Assembly (NCBI RefSeq): GCF_002902405.1
Contig: NZ_PPQS01000016.1
Span: forward strand, 32,308 to 91,158
Direction of reading: 5' to 3'
Length of the DNA stretch: 58,851 bases
DNA from: Staphylococcus schweitzeri
GTDB taxonomy: Bacteria > Bacillota > Bacilli > Staphylococcales > Staphylococcaceae
Below are positions 1 to 9,310 of the stretch, one piece after another. Within the stretch, counting starts at the first letter, position 1. Each line of letters begins with the position of its first letter. The notes under the pieces are model-generated. The model searched no databases and was not told the DNA's origin. It was given only the letters and a program-made list of their open reading frames with translations. The position numbers and the translations under genes are program-made.

Positions 1-23
1 AGGGGTTTATGTCCCAGCCTGAT
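1..23. repeat. Right-end fragment of a dispersed hairpin repeat
   Basis: Bases 6-22 (TTTATGTCCCAGCCT and neighbours) resemble the right end of the long hairpin repeat at 1211-1369 (TTTATGTCTCAACCTC). The window probably opens inside another copy of the same intergenic repeat. Only the end is visible, so this rests on about 15 similar bases. Confidence 0.35.
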
Positions 24-226
24 CTGATTTTTTTATATTTAAAAGATACGCGAATAATCCATGATGATTCAAATTAGAAAATCCTTCATCAAAGGGGATA
101 TATCTTTTTTTATTTAATAACTTATAGTTAATAGATTGTGATATAAATTTATAGTCTAATAATTTTATAAAGAATATGGAAAAGTCACATCATCTTGCTA
201 TTAAATACATAGTCAATTAACTATCG

Positions 227-1141
227 CTATACATTTACAGTTAGCAATTGAATTGCATTTGGTATTACTTCAATATCAAGAGGTGTTTCTAATGATATTT
301 CTCCATCTATATCGACCTTCATAACAGGATTAGTTGTCAGTGTAATATGTTTACCAGGAATATGTTCAATACCTTGAGTAATTTCATTCCAATTCATGCT
401 ATCACGCTTTTTGAAAATATCATTTAAAATACTGAAACTTTGTTCGTTAAAAATGAATGTATTTAATTCACCATCTTGAGGTGATAAATCAGTCAAAGGT
501 ATTCGACTACCTCCAATAAATGGGCCGTTCGCTGTCAATATCATTGATGTCTCACCTGAATATGACTTTTGGTCAACAGTTAAATGATAATTAAATTGTG
601 TTGGGTTTAGTAGCGTTTTAACTGTAGAGCCAATATAACTTAACTTACCAAATATATCTTTTGAGCCGTCTTGCACATTTTCGGCATTTTGAACTATTAA
701 ACCTAATCCAACAAAATTAAGTGCATATTTCTGATTAACTTTAATAACATCATATGTGCCAACTTGTGCTGAAATCATTTGCTCGCTCGCTAACTTGTGA
801 TTAGGTTCTATGTTAAGTGTTTTTGTAAAATCATTAAAAGTACCGCCTGGTAATATACCAATAGGTAATTGAAGGTCATATGTCATAATTCCATTTATAA
901 GCTCATTAACGGTACCATCGCCACCGAGAATAAATAATATGTCTACATCATTTGCGTAGTCTTTGGCTTTGATTTCTTGGCAATATTTAATGATATCTCC
1001 TTCATTCTCACTCAATTGAATAGAAAGATGTTTACAAATTGAACTTAATGCTGTTGTAACTTCCCCAATACCTTGATTAATATTTTTTAATCCACTGTGT
1101 TCATGGTAAAAGAGGACGCCATGGTGATATTTATTTTCCAT
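227..1141 (-). CDS. Diacylglycerol kinase family lipid kinase (YegS/BmrU-like)
   Basis: A 304-residue soluble protein of the DAGK catalytic family (COG1597), expected to phosphorylate a lipid or sphingoid hydroxyl with ATP at the inner membrane face. Visible signatures are the nucleotide-binding GGDGTVNE at residues 73-80 and PGGTFND at 98-104; the C-terminal half has the beta-rich family fold. Length is normal. The ATG at 1141 is preceded by a modest Shine-Dalgarno (AGTAGG). It is separate from the housekeeping diacylglycerol kinase DgkB, and its exact substrate cannot be read from sequence. It stands alone, with hairpin repeats on both sides. Confidence 0.85.
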   Translation of the reverse strand: MENKYHHGVLFYHEHSGLKNINQGIGEVTTALSSICKHLSIQLSENEGDIIKYCQEIKAKDYANDVDILFILGGDGTVNELINGIMTYDLQLPIGILPGGTFNDFTKTLNIEPNHKLASEQMISAQVGTYDVIKVNQKYALNFVGLGLIVQNAENVQDGSKDIFGKLSYIGSTVKTLLNPTQFNYHLTVDQKSYSGETSMILTANGPFIGGSRIPLTDLSPQDGELNTFIFNEQSFSILNDIFKKRDSMNWNEITQGIEHIPGKHITLTTNPVMKVDIDGEISLETPLDIEVIPNAIQLLTVNV

Positions 1142-1210
1142 TATTTAGCCTACTTTCTAAAAATTGATTCACTAAGTATATATACCCATTTTTAATTGTA
1201 AATACCAAAG

Positions 1211-1369
1211 AGGTTAGGACAAAAGCATTTAGGATTTGAGCAGAACCGAACGATGAGCAAAATTGTTTTCCAAATTTTGTCGAACCGTGAGAGTTTCTGC
1301 CGAAAATCCTGCTTTTGGGACGCCGTTAATCGGTTTCCCAGAGCACAAAAACTTTATGTCTCAACCTCA
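1211..1369. repeat. Long imperfect inverted repeat (intergenic hairpin element)
   Basis: About 160 bases that can fold on themselves. The outer arms GAGGTTAGGACA (1211 onward) and TGTCTCAACCTC (ending 1369) pair. Inner arms containing AGGATTTGAGCAGAA and TTCTGCCGAAAATCCT also pair, as do CAAAATTG and CAAATTTTG around a short TTTTC loop. Short palindromic elements of this kind are dispersed between staphylococcal genes. There is no transposase. An open frame across it (1253-1474) is fortuitous. Confidence 0.6.
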
Positions 1370-1406
1370 ACTATAACACTAATATTTAATTTTCAATGTG
1401 AAACAC

Positions 1407-1443
1407 AAAAAACTGTAAGCCAATTGATTGACTTACAGTTTTT
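1407..1443 (-). terminator. Terminator of the peptide transporter gene
   Basis: AAAAACTGTAAG and CTTACAGTTTTT form a perfect 12-bp stem. It lies 30 bases past the stop of the minus-strand transporter and ends in a T run when read leftward. A on one side and T on the other also make it usable in the other direction. Confidence 0.8.
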
Positions 1444-1474
1444 GATGTATATAAAAGTAATTTTAAATTGTTGA

Positions 1475-2980
1475 TTAGCGGATTCCTTTCATTGCTTTAA
1501 TGATTATAGGTGAGAATGCTAATACAATTGTTGTAACGACAATTGCTACGATACCTAAGAAGATAAAGTAATTTGTTTGACCAAGTGGTTCAATTAACTT
1601 AACCAACGTACCGTTAATTGCTTGTGCGGAAGCATTTGTTAAGTACCAAATACTCATCATTTGTGCATTAAATGCCTTTGGTGCTAATTTCACGGCTGCA
1701 CTATTACCTGTTGGTGATAAGCAAAGTTCACCGATTACACAGATAATATAAGATAAAATTACCCAGTTAACTGAGAAATGTGCAGATCCTGATGTGTAAC
1801 CTACAATACCGATAAGTATGTAAGATGCACCTGCTAAAAATGTACCAATTGCAAATTTCACTGGTAAACTAGGCTGTTTAGTACCAAGCTTTTGCCATAA
1901 AAGCGAAATAATTGGTGCCAATAATAAAATAAATAATGGATTAATTGATTGGAAAATTGCTTCTCCAAAGTTTGTTTTCCAGCCAAATAGATTTAATTTC
2001 ATGTCTGATTGTTCGATTCCATATATGTTCAATACATTTGATCCTTGTTCTTGGATAGCCCAGAAAACCATTCCAAGAATAAACAATGGAATAAATGCTT
2101 TAACTCGAGAACGCTCAGTATCTGTCACATCTTTACTTTTAATAATTAATGTGAAGTAAACGATAGGTAATGTAATACCTAAAACTAAAACAGTGTTACT
2201 AACTAAGTTAAATGATAGTGAATTAGTTAGAGCACCAATTGTGATTATTAGCCCAATAGCTAATACAACACTTCCGATAATAATTCCATATTTTTTCTTT
2301 TCGGCTGGTGTTAATGGATTAGTTGGTTTCATACCCACATTACCTAAGTTTTTACGGTTGAAAAGTACATACCATACCAAACCTAGTGCCATACCTACGG
2401 CTGCGATTAAGAATCCGCCATGGAAATTTTTAACATTTACAAAGTGTTGCAAGATGATAGGTGATAACAATGCACCCATATTAACAGACATATAGAAAAT
2501 TACAAAACCAGCATCCATACGTCTATCATTTTCAGGATATAAACGACCAACAATATTTGAAATGTTAGGTTTCATTAAACCTGAACCAATAATAATGAAG
2601 AACATTGATGTGAATAAGCCAATTAAAGCAAATGGTAGGCTTAGACAAATATGTCCGATAATAATAAAGACTGCACCTAATAAGGTAGCACCTCTTGTGC
2701 CTGTAATTCTGTCAGCAATCCATCCACCTGGTATTGATGTCATATAGATTAATGAACCATATACTGACATGATTGACATAGCTGTTGTTTTGTCAATTCC
2801 AAGGCCATTATCTGTTACAGCGAAGTACATGTAGAAAATGAGTAGGGCACGCATGCCATAATAACTAAACCTTTCCCAAAATTCTACAAAAAATAGTACG
2901 CCAAGGCCTCTAGGATGCCCGAAAAATCCTGTTTGAGGTATGTCTTGAATTTGACTTCCATGGGAGTTTTGTTGTGCCAT
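1475..2980 (-). CDS. dtpT: Di-/tripeptide:proton symporter (POT family, DtpT)
   Basis: A 501-residue integral membrane protein of the proton-dependent oligopeptide transporter family, importing di- and tripeptides with protons. The hallmark E-x-x-E-R-F-x-Y-Y-G lies near residues 33-42 (FWERFSYYG), and the PTR2 stretch FIIIGSGLMKPN is near residue 130. About 14 hydrophobic segments follow, which is normal for bacterial POT proteins. The ATG at 2980 follows a GGATGG Shine-Dalgarno. It is monocistronic, with its own terminator at 1407-1443. A CodY-like box about 100 bases upstream fits repression in amino-acid-rich medium. Confidence 0.92.
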   Translation of the reverse strand: MAQQNSHGSQIQDIPQTGFFGHPRGLGVLFFVEFWERFSYYGMRALLIFYMYFAVTDNGLGIDKTTAMSIMSVYGSLIYMTSIPGGWIADRITGTRGATLLGAVFIIIGHICLSLPFALIGLFTSMFFIIIGSGLMKPNISNIVGRLYPENDRRMDAGFVIFYMSVNMGALLSPIILQHFVNVKNFHGGFLIAAVGMALGLVWYVLFNRKNLGNVGMKPTNPLTPAEKKKYGIIIGSVVLAIGLIITIGALTNSLSFNLVSNTVLVLGITLPIVYFTLIIKSKDVTDTERSRVKAFIPLFILGMVFWAIQEQGSNVLNIYGIEQSDMKLNLFGWKTNFGEAIFQSINPLFILLLAPIISLLWQKLGTKQPSLPVKFAIGTFLAGASYILIGIVGYTSGSAHFSVNWVILSYIICVIGELCLSPTGNSAAVKLAPKAFNAQMMSIWYLTNASAQAINGTLVKLIEPLGQTNYFIFLGIVAIVVTTIVLAFSPIIIKAMKGIR

Positions 2981-3077
2981 TTATACATCCCATCCTTTCT
3001 TCCCCTAATACAATAGTTAGTTAAAAATGGTTGTGCGGCATCAACTAAATACTTTCAATAAAACACAAAAAAATAGA

Positions 3078-3092
3078 AATATTGAGAATATT
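3078..3092. promoter_or_regulatory. Candidate CodY box upstream of dtpT
   Basis: AATATTGAGAATATT matches the CodY consensus AATTTTCWGAAAATT at 12 of 15 positions and is palindromic. It lies 98 bases upstream of the dtpT start, in its promoter region. CodY is known to repress peptide and amino-acid uptake genes in Gram-positive bacteria. Its binding here is inferred. Confidence 0.4.
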
Positions 3093-3257
3093 CTGTTATT
3101 AAGCGCGCACAATTAATTAGAGATAATATAAAAATATACTTAATGACGTTAAAGTGCAATAGGTTTCTATAAAATTGTTATTTATTTTGTGTATTATTAT
3201 CCTTTTTGATTACTTGGGATTTTAAATTTTAAAAATTAATTACAAAACACGTACAAA

Positions 3258-3305
3258 AAATACACACCAAAAAGTCGATGTCTGAACAATTTTTGGTGTG
3301 TATTT
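3258..3305 (-). terminator. Terminator of queF
   Basis: AAATACACACCAAAAA (3258-3273) pairs perfectly with TTTTTGGTGTGTATTT (3290-3305). It lies just past the queF stop at 3317 when read leftward. Confidence 0.85.
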
Positions 3306-3316
3306 GTATAAATTCA

Positions 3317-3817
3317 TTAACGATTATCTATTTTTTCAGGGTATAAATCATGATTCATCAAACGATGTTCTGCCATTTTTTCATATTTAGAGTTTGGACG
3401 TCCATAGTTAGTATATGGATCAATTGAAATACCGCCACGTGGAGTGAATTTACCCCATACTTCAATGTAGTGTGGATCCATTAGTTTAATCAAATCATTC
3501 ATGATGATATTCATGCAATCTTCGTGGAAATCTCCGTGGTTTCTAAAGCTAAATAAATATAACTTCAACGATTTTGATTCAACCATTTTAACGTTTGGAA
3601 TATATGAAATATAGATTGTTGCAAAATCTGGTTGTCCTGTAATTGGGCATAAAGATGTAAATTCAGGACAATTGAATTTAACGAAATAATCACGTCCTTG
3701 ATGTTTATTGTCAAATGACTCTAATACATCTGGACGATAGTCAAAATTGTAAGTATTGTCTTGGTTTCCTAATAATGTAATATCCTGTAATTCATCTTGT
3801 TGACGACCTTGTGCCAT
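3317..3817 (-). CDS. queF: NADPH-dependent 7-cyano-7-deazaguanine (preQ0) reductase
   Basis: A 166-residue cytosolic enzyme that reduces the nitrile of preQ0 to the aminomethyl of preQ1, a step towards queuosine in tRNA. It is the short unimodular QueF type. Visible motifs are the active-site cysteine in [13 protein letters not shown] and the family signature [20 protein letters not shown]. The ATG at 3817 is chosen because AGGAG sits 8 bases upstream; a GTG three codons earlier would abut the ribosome site. It follows the EamA transporter gene by 19 bases, so the two are probably co-transcribed. No preQ1 riboswitch was recognised upstream. Confidence 0.95.
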   Translation of the reverse strand: MAQGRQQDELQDITLLGNQDNTYNFDYRPDVLESFDNKHQGRDYFVKFNCPEFTSLCPITGQPDFATIYISYIPNVKMVESKSLKLYLFSFRNHGDFHEDCMNIIMNDLIKLMDPHYIEVWGKFTPRGGISIDPYTNYGRPNSKYEKMAEHRLMNHDLYPEKIDNR

Positions 3818-3836
3818 AAAAAACACTCCTTTAATT

Positions 3837-4706
3837 TTATTTATTTAATGATACTTTAGCGTCGCGGCGTGCTTTTTCAAACATGTAATAACTTGCACCG
3901 ATAATAACGACATAACCTAATGTTGCATAGAAATCTGGTGACTCTCCAAATAAAATAAAGCCAAGTATTGCTGTAAATATTATAGACGCATACGTAAAAA
4001 TAGAAATGTCTTTCGCAGCAGCAAAACTATATGCCAAGGTGACGCCAATTTGACCAACTGCTGCAGCTAGTCCTGCTCCTAACAGGTACAGTATTTGCAT
4101 TTGAGTCATTGGAACATATGTATATGCAGTGAAAGGTATTAAAACGATGACAGAGAATAATGAGAAGTAAAATACAATTGTATATGGTGCTTCTCTTGTA
4201 CTAAGTGCTCTGACACAAGTGTATGCTGATGCTGCAAAGATACCTGAGAATAATCCAGCTAGTGAAGGAATTATTGATGAAGAAAATTCAGGTTTAACAA
4301 TTAAAAGCATACCTAGTATTGCAACTATCATAGCTGTGATTTGATACTTTCTCACTTTTTCATGCAAGAAAATAATGCTTAATAAAATCGTCCAAAAAGG
4401 GTTGAGTTTCATTAAAGAGTCTGCATCACTTAGTACCATATGATCGATTGCATAAATATTTAGCAATACACCAATAAGTCCTAGGGTTGAACGCATTAAT
4501 AATAATGGTTGGCTAGAAAGTCTACCAAACATGGGTTGATGATATTTATATATAAAAAATAGTGGAATAAACATTGCTACTAAGTTTCGTGCTAATGATT
4601 TTTGAAAAACAGGTAGATCACCTGCAAGTCTGAAAAACACTGACATAAAACTGAAACCAATAGCCGAAACTAATATGGCAATGATACCTTTTACTTTAGG
4701 ATTCAA
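3837..4706 (-). CDS. EamA/DMT superfamily transporter
   Basis: A 289-residue membrane protein with about ten transmembrane helices in two EamA repeats, the first within residues 6-135 and the second within about 145-275. Substrates of this drug/metabolite transporter superfamily range widely (amino acids, nucleosides, metabolites). The start is a TTG at 4706 with AGAGGCG upstream. The tight spacing to queF downstream suggests a shared transcript. That makes a queuosine-pathway metabolite an attractive but unproven substrate. Confidence 0.85.
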   Translation of the reverse strand: MNPKVKGIIAILVSAIGFSFMSVFFRLAGDLPVFQKSLARNLVAMFIPLFFIYKYHQPMFGRLSSQPLLLMRSTLGLIGVLLNIYAIDHMVLSDADSLMKLNPFWTILLSIIFLHEKVRKYQITAMIVAILGMLLIVKPEFSSSIIPSLAGLFSGIFAASAYTCVRALSTREAPYTIVFYFSLFSVIVLIPFTAYTYVPMTQMQILYLLGAGLAAAVGQIGVTLAYSFAAAKDISIFTYASIIFTAILGFILFGESPDFYATLGYVVIIGASYYMFEKARRDAKVSLNK

Positions 4707-4776
4707 TTTTATCGCCTCTTTTATATAAAATTAACGTATTTATATTAGCATAAATCAACATACTGTGCATAAATAG

Positions 4777-4826
4777 TTGAAATTTAAAAGAAAAGAACTA
4801 TAATTATTTGTACGAACAAATGTTCT
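4777..4826 (+). promoter_or_regulatory. Promoter with LexA-like box
   Basis: TTGAAA (4777-4782), a 16-bp spacer and TATAAT (4799-4804) form a strong plus-strand promoter. CGAACAAATGTTCT follows at 4813-4826. This differs from the Gram-positive LexA consensus CGAACNNNNGTTCG by one base and shares CGAACAAATGTT with the uvrB box at 35013-35026. No protein-coding gene of any length starts just downstream. The next gene rightward is nrdI at 5514, and the EamA gene reads away to the left from 4706. Confidence 0.6.
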
Positions 4827-5079
4827 TATGTTTATTTGACGGAATTATAGGGCATTACTTAGTCATGAATGTTTGTGTTATTACAATTAAATAAAATCAA
4901 TTAAGCATCTATGTAATTGATTATTTCTTGATTTTTGTTGATACGATTGAGTTTGTTACAGATTTTAAAAAAGCAAGCGATATCTACTGAAAAAATTTTT
5001 TAAATTTACCGAGGTTTTTCTATTTAAGTAATGGTGCCTAATTGGAACGTTTTACGAACATTTAACCGGAAAATGACAC

Positions 5080-5108
5080 TTTAAATCATTGATGGTCTTA
5101 TGTATAAT
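5080..5108 (+). promoter_or_regulatory. Promoter of nrdIEF
   Basis: TTTAAA (5080-5085), a 17-bp spacer and a perfect TATAAT (5103-5108). The start point would fall near 5115, inside the first NrdR box, so bound NrdR would block initiation. The implied 5' leader before nrdI is about 400 bases. Confidence 0.6.
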
Positions 5109-5111
5109 GAA

Positions 5112-5159
5112 ACACATAATATAGTGTTGCTAACACGAAGAAGACACAATATCTTGTGT
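5112..5159. promoter_or_regulatory. Tandem NrdR boxes
   Basis: Two 16-bp palindromes, ACACATAATATAGTGT at 5112-5127 and ACACAATATCTTGTGT at 5144-5159. Both fit the NrdR box consensus (ACACwATATATwGTGT type). Their start-to-start distance is 32 bp, about three helical turns, which is the arrangement the ATP/dATP-sensing repressor NrdR is known to need. They lie directly downstream of the -10 element. Confidence 0.8.
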
Positions 5160-5335
5160 TTTGTATGCAAATGCTTTATTTATGAAGAAATTAATTTTAA
5201 AAGTAATTTAACACTGAAATTTAATAGTTATTATCAATTTATAGTCATATTTTCAGAAAATGCACTAAGCAAATGGAAGATGTCAAATGATGTAAACACT
5301 ACATATAGTGATTTTGATACATGCAACCCATATGA

Positions 5336-5400
5336 GCTACTATTTTCTCAAATATAAATCTATGCAATTGGTTTGGTTTACATTTGAGAAAATAAGTAGC
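5336..5400 (+). other. Long hairpin in the nrdI leader
   Basis: GCTACTATTTTCTCAAAT (5336-5353) pairs with ATTTGAGAAAATAAGTAGC (5382-5400) with a single bulged base, around a 28-base loop. No T run follows on either strand, so it is not an ordinary terminator. It lies between the NrdR boxes and the nrdI ribosome site and may protect the mRNA or control it. Confidence 0.6.
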
Positions 5401-5513
5401 TTCATTCATAGTTAAAGCAATGCTGAGATAAACATGAATTTTAATGTTATTAAAGCATTTTTTAATTGTAATGACTACTTAATTTAAAAGGGTTGAAGAA
5501 AGAAGGTGATCCA

Positions 5514-5912
5514 ATGAAAATAATATATTTTTCATTTACTGGAAATGTCCGTCGATTTATCAAAAGAACAGAACTAGAAAATACACTTGAGATTACAGCA
5601 GACAATTGCATGGAACCAGTACATGAACCGTTTATTATCGTTACAGGCACTATTGGATTTGGAGAAGTACCAAAACCAGTTCAATCTTTTTTAGAAGTTA
5701 ATCATCAATACATCAGAGGTGTGGCAGCAAGCGGTAATCGAAATTGGGGACTAAATTTCGCTAAAGCGGGTCGCACGATATCAGAGGAGTATAATGTCCC
5801 TTTATTAATGAAGTTTGAGTTACATGGAAAAAACAAAGACGTTATTGAATTTAAGAACAAGGTGGGTAATTTTAATGAAAACCATGGAAGAGAAAAAGTA
5901 CAATCATATTGA
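5514..5912 (+). CDS. nrdI: NrdI flavodoxin-like protein for class Ib ribonucleotide reductase
   Basis: A 132-residue flavodoxin-like FMN protein that supplies oxidant for assembling the dimanganese-tyrosyl cofactor of NrdF. The N-terminal [13 protein letters not shown] is the FMN phosphate-binding loop, and [16 protein letters not shown] and [15 protein letters not shown] are family signatures. The ATG at 5514 is chosen over one seven codons earlier because GAAGGTGAT sits at the right distance. Its last 38 bases overlap nrdE, implying translational coupling. Confidence 0.95.
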   Translation: MKIIYFSFTGNVRRFIKRTELENTLEITADNCMEPVHEPFIIVTGTIGFGEVPKPVQSFLEVNHQYIRGVAASGNRNWGLNFAKAGRTISEEYNVPLLMKFELHGKNKDVIEFKNKVGNFNENHGREKVQSY

Positions 5913-7980
5913 ATTAAATAATGAGGTCACTAAACGAAGAGAAGATGGATTCTTTAGTTTAGAAAAAGACCAAGAAGCATTAGCTGCTTATTTAGAAGAA
6001 GTAAAGGACAAAACAATCTTTTTCGATTCAGAAATAGAACGTTTACGTTACTTAGTAGTTAATGATTTCTATTTCAATGTGTTTGATATATATAGCGAAG
6101 CTGATCTTATTGAAATTACTGACTATGCAAAATCTATTCCATTTAAATTTGCAAGTTATATGTCAGCAAGTAAATTTTTCAAAGATTATGCTTTGAAAAC
6201 TAATGATAAAAGTCAATATTTAGAAGACTACAATCAACATGTTGCTATAGTTGCTTTATACTTAGCAAACGGAAATAAAGAACAAGCGAAACAATTTATT
6301 TCTGCAATGGTTGAACAAAGATATCAACCAGCGACACCAACATTTTTAAATGCTGGTCGTGCGCGTCGTGGTGAGCTAGTTTCATGTTTCTTATTAGAAG
6401 TAGATGATAGCTTAAATTCAATTAACTTTATTGATTCAACTGCAAAGCAATTAAGTAAAATTGGTGGCGGCGTAGCGATTAACTTATCTAAACTGCGTGC
6501 ACGTGGTGAAGCGATTAAAGGTATTAAAGGCGTAGCGAAAGGTGTTTTACCAATAGCTAAATCACTAGAAGGTGGTTTCAGTTATGCAGACCAATTAGGT
6601 CAAAGGCCTGGTGCTGGTGCCGTGTACTTAAATATCTTCCATTACGATGTAGAAGAGTTTTTAGATACTAAAAAAGTAAATGCTGATGAAGACCTACGTT
6701 TATCTACAATTTCAACTGGTTTAATTGTTCCATCTAAATTCTTTGATTTAGCTAAAGAAGGTAAAGACTTCTATATGTTTGCGCCTCATACAGTTAAAGA
6801 AGAATATGGTGTGACATTAGATGATATTGATTTAGATAAATTTTATGATGACATGGTTGCAAATCCAAATGTTGACAAAAAGAAAAAGAATGCGCGTGAA
6901 ATGTTGAATTTAATTGCACAAACGCAATTACAATCAGGTTACCCGTATTTAATGTTTAAAGATAATGCGAACAAAGTGCATCCGAACTCAAATATTGGTC
7001 AAATTAAAATGAGTAATTTATGTACTGAAATTTTCCAATTACAAGAAACATCAATTATTAATGATTATGGTGTTGAAGATGAAATCAAACGTGACATTTC
7101 ATGTAACTTAGGTTCATTAAATATTGTGAATGTAATGGAAAGTGGTAAGTTTAGAGATTCAGTACATTCTGGTATGGATGCATTAACTGTTGTAAGTGAT
7201 GTAGCAAATATTCAAAATGCACCTGGCGTTAGAAAAGCAAATAGTGAATTACACTCAGTCGGTTTAGGTGTTATGAACTTGCACGGTTACTTAGCTAAAA
7301 ATAAAATTGGTTATGAGTCAGAAGAAGCAAAAGACTTTGCAAATATCTTCTTTATGATGATGAACTTCTACTCCATTGAACGTTCAATGGAAATTGCTAA
7401 AGAACGTGGTATTAAATATCAAGATTTCGAGAAATCTGATTATGCAAATGGTAAATATTTTGAGTTCTATACGTCTCAAGAATTTGAACCACAATTTGAA
7501 AAAGTACGTGAATTATTTGATGGAATGACAATTCCTACTTCAGAAGATTGGAAGAAATTACAACAAGATGTTGAACAATATGGTTTATATCATGCTTATA
7601 GATTAGCGATTGCGCCAACTCAAAGTATTTCTTATGTACAAAATGCTACAAGTTCTGTAATGCCTATTGTTGATCAAATTGAACGTCGTACTTATGGTAA
7701 TGCTGAAACATTCTATCCAATGCCATTCTTATCACCACAAACAATGTGGTATTACAAATCAGCATTTAATACAGATCAAATGAAATTAATTGATTTAATT
7801 GCAACGATACAAACACACATCGATCAAGGTATTTCAACAATCCTATATGTTAACTCTGAAATTTCTACTCGTGAGTTAGCAAGATTATATGTATATGCGC
7901 ACTATAAAGGATTAAAATCACTTTACTATACTAGAAATAAATTATTAAGCGTAGAAGAATGTACTAGTTGTTCTATCTAA
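5875..7980 (+). CDS. nrdE: Class Ib ribonucleoside-diphosphate reductase, alpha subunit
   Basis: A 701-residue catalytic subunit reducing ribonucleoside diphosphates to deoxy forms. Visible are the first redox cysteine in [15 protein letters not shown], the [10 protein letters not shown] and CNLGSLNI active-site blocks, and the C-terminal CTSC pair that is re-reduced by NrdH/thioredoxin. It lacks the N-terminal ATP cone of class Ia enzymes. The ATG at 5875 is preceded by AAGGTGGG at 5859-5866; an earlier in-frame start at 5815 lacks such a site. It overlaps nrdI by 38 bases. A 116-base gap with a hairpin separates it from nrdF. Confidence 0.96.
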   Translation: MKTMEEKKYNHIELNNEVTKRREDGFFSLEKDQEALAAYLEEVKDKTIFFDSEIERLRYLVVNDFYFNVFDIYSEADLIEITDYAKSIPFKFASYMSASKFFKDYALKTNDKSQYLEDYNQHVAIVALYLANGNKEQAKQFISAMVEQRYQPATPTFLNAGRARRGELVSCFLLEVDDSLNSINFIDSTAKQLSKIGGGVAINLSKLRARGEAIKGIKGVAKGVLPIAKSLEGGFSYADQLGQRPGAGAVYLNIFHYDVEEFLDTKKVNADEDLRLSTISTGLIVPSKFFDLAKEGKDFYMFAPHTVKEEYGVTLDDIDLDKFYDDMVANPNVDKKKKNAREMLNLIAQTQLQSGYPYLMFKDNANKVHPNSNIGQIKMSNLCTEIFQLQETSIINDYGVEDEIKRDISCNLGSLNIVNVMESGKFRDSVHSGMDALTVVSDVANIQNAPGVRKANSELHSVGLGVMNLHGYLAKNKIGYESEEAKDFANIFFMMMNFYSIERSMEIAKERGIKYQDFEKSDYANGKYFEFYTSQEFEPQFEKVRELFDGMTIPTSEDWKKLQQDVEQYGLYHAYRLAIAPTQSISYVQNATSSVMPIVDQIERRTYGNAETFYPMPFLSPQTMWYYKSAFNTDQMKLIDLIATIQTHIDQGISTILYVNSEISTRELARLYVYAHYKGLKSLYYTRNKLLSVEECTSCSI

Positions 7981-8007
7981 TAAATCAACGTTTATAGACA
8001 ATATCAG

Positions 8008-8039
8008 CTAATCATCTGTAAAAGGTGACAGATGATTAG
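8008..8039 (+). other. Intercistronic hairpin between nrdE and nrdF
   Basis: CTAATCATCTGT (8008-8019) and ACAGATGATTAG (8028-8039) form a perfect 12-bp stem with an 8-base loop. There is no T tail, so it is probably an mRNA processing or stability element that sets the NrdE:NrdF ratio, or a leaky terminator. Confidence 0.6.
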
Positions 8040-8096
8040 ACTGTCATGTCTATATTTATCAATAATTGATTAACATTACAGGAGGAAATTATATTC

Positions 8097-9068
8097 ATGA
8101 TAGCTGTTAATTGGAACACACAAGAAGATATGACGAATATGTTTTGGAGACAAAACATTTCTCAGATGTGGGTTGAAACAGAATTTAAAGTATCAAAAGA
8201 CATTGCAAGTTGGAAAACATTATCTGAAGCGGAACAAGACACATTTAAAAAGGCTTTGGCAGGGTTAACAGGTTTAGATACACATCAAGCAGATGATGGT
8301 ATGCCACTAGTTATGCTTCATACTACGGATTTAAGAAAAAAGGCTGTTTATTCATTTATGGCGATGATGGAACAAATTCATGCGAAAAGTTATTCACATA
8401 TTTTCACAACCTTATTACCATCTAGCGAAACAAATTATTTATTAGATGAGTGGGTATTAGAAGAACCTCATTTGAAATATAAATCAGATAAAATCGTTGC
8501 AAATTATCACAAACTTTGGGGTAAAGAGGCTTCAATTTATGATCAATATATGGCTAGAGTAACAAGTGTATTTTTAGAGACATTTTTATTCTTCTCAGGT
8601 TTCTATTACCCGTTATACCTAGCTGGTCAAGGAAAAATGACTACATCAGGTGAAATCATTCGTAAAATTTTATTAGATGAATCTATTCATGGTGTATTTA
8701 CTGGATTAGATGCACAACATTTACGTAATGAATTATCTGAAAGTGAAAAACAAAAAGCAGATCAAGAAATGTATAAACTTTTAAATGACTTATACTTAAA
8801 TGAAGAGTCATATACAAAGATGTTATATGATGATCTTGGAATTACTGAAGACGTGTTAAACTACGTTAAGTATAATGGAAATAAAGCACTTTCTAACTTA
8901 GGTTTTGAACCATATTTTGAAGAACGTGAATTCAATCCAATCATTGAAAATGCATTAGATACAACAACTAAAAACCATGACTTCTTCTCTGTAAAAGGTG
9001 ATGGCTATGTCTTAGCATTAAATGTTGAAGCACTACAAGATGATGACTTTGTGTTCGATAACAAATAA
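8097..9068 (+). CDS. nrdF: Class Ib ribonucleoside-diphosphate reductase, beta subunit
   Basis: A 323-residue ferritin-like radical-generating subunit. It carries the metal ligands and tyrosyl radical needed by NrdE; the metals can be Mn (with NrdI) or Fe. Ligand blocks are visible: D in LTGLDTHQADDG, E-x-x-H in MEQIHAKSYSH, E in SVFLETFLF, and the E-x-x-H in ILLDESIHGVFTG. A strong AGGAGG lies 10 bases before the ATG. It is the last gene of nrdIEF and is followed by a terminator. Confidence 0.97.
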   Translation: MIAVNWNTQEDMTNMFWRQNISQMWVETEFKVSKDIASWKTLSEAEQDTFKKALAGLTGLDTHQADDGMPLVMLHTTDLRKKAVYSFMAMMEQIHAKSYSHIFTTLLPSSETNYLLDEWVLEEPHLKYKSDKIVANYHKLWGKEASIYDQYMARVTSVFLETFLFFSGFYYPLYLAGQGKMTTSGEIIRKILLDESIHGVFTGLDAQHLRNELSESEKQKADQEMYKLLNDLYLNEESYTKMLYDDLGITEDVLNYVKYNGNKALSNLGFEPYFEEREFNPIIENALDTTTKNHDFFSVKGDGYVLALNVEALQDDDFVFDNK

Positions 9069-9076
9069 ATAATTTT

Positions 9077-9140
9077 AAAAGACCTTCTCATGAAAAGGGA
9101 TAGTGATATATATCACCGCTTTCATGTGAAAGGTCTTTTT
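9077..9140 (+). terminator. Terminator of nrdIEF
   Basis: AAAAGACCTTCTCATGAAA pairs with TTTCATGTGAAAGGTCTTTTT, with a smaller GTGATATATATCAC palindrome in the loop. T run at 9136-9140. Confidence 0.9.
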
Positions 9141-9310
9141 CTATTTAAATTGGAGAAGACTGGTTCTATATTTTGATAATTCGTTGGCAATATTACATAA
9201 CAGCGAGTTTCTTATTTCGTATTATGGGTTTAAATACACCGTTAAGAAAATTAATATTCAATTTAATTGCAAAAATCAATAATATTGACAATAAATTATC
9301 TGAAAGGCTA

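Noticed and set aside
1253..1474. 73-codon open frame after the lipid kinase
   Set aside because: It is read through the palindromic repeat and the dtpT terminator; no ribosome site.
3818..3826. Earlier start for queF giving three more residues
   Set aside because: That GTG touches the AGGAG ribosome site; the ATG at 3817 has correct spacing and gives the usual 166 residues.
4707..4776. PreQ1 riboswitch before the EamA-queF pair
   Set aside because: The CUACAC-type core and A-rich tail of preQ1-I aptamers were not found.
5100..5357. 85-codon plus-strand open frame upstream of nrdI
   Set aside because: It lies across the nrd -10 element and both NrdR boxes, has no ribosome site, and its residues look random.
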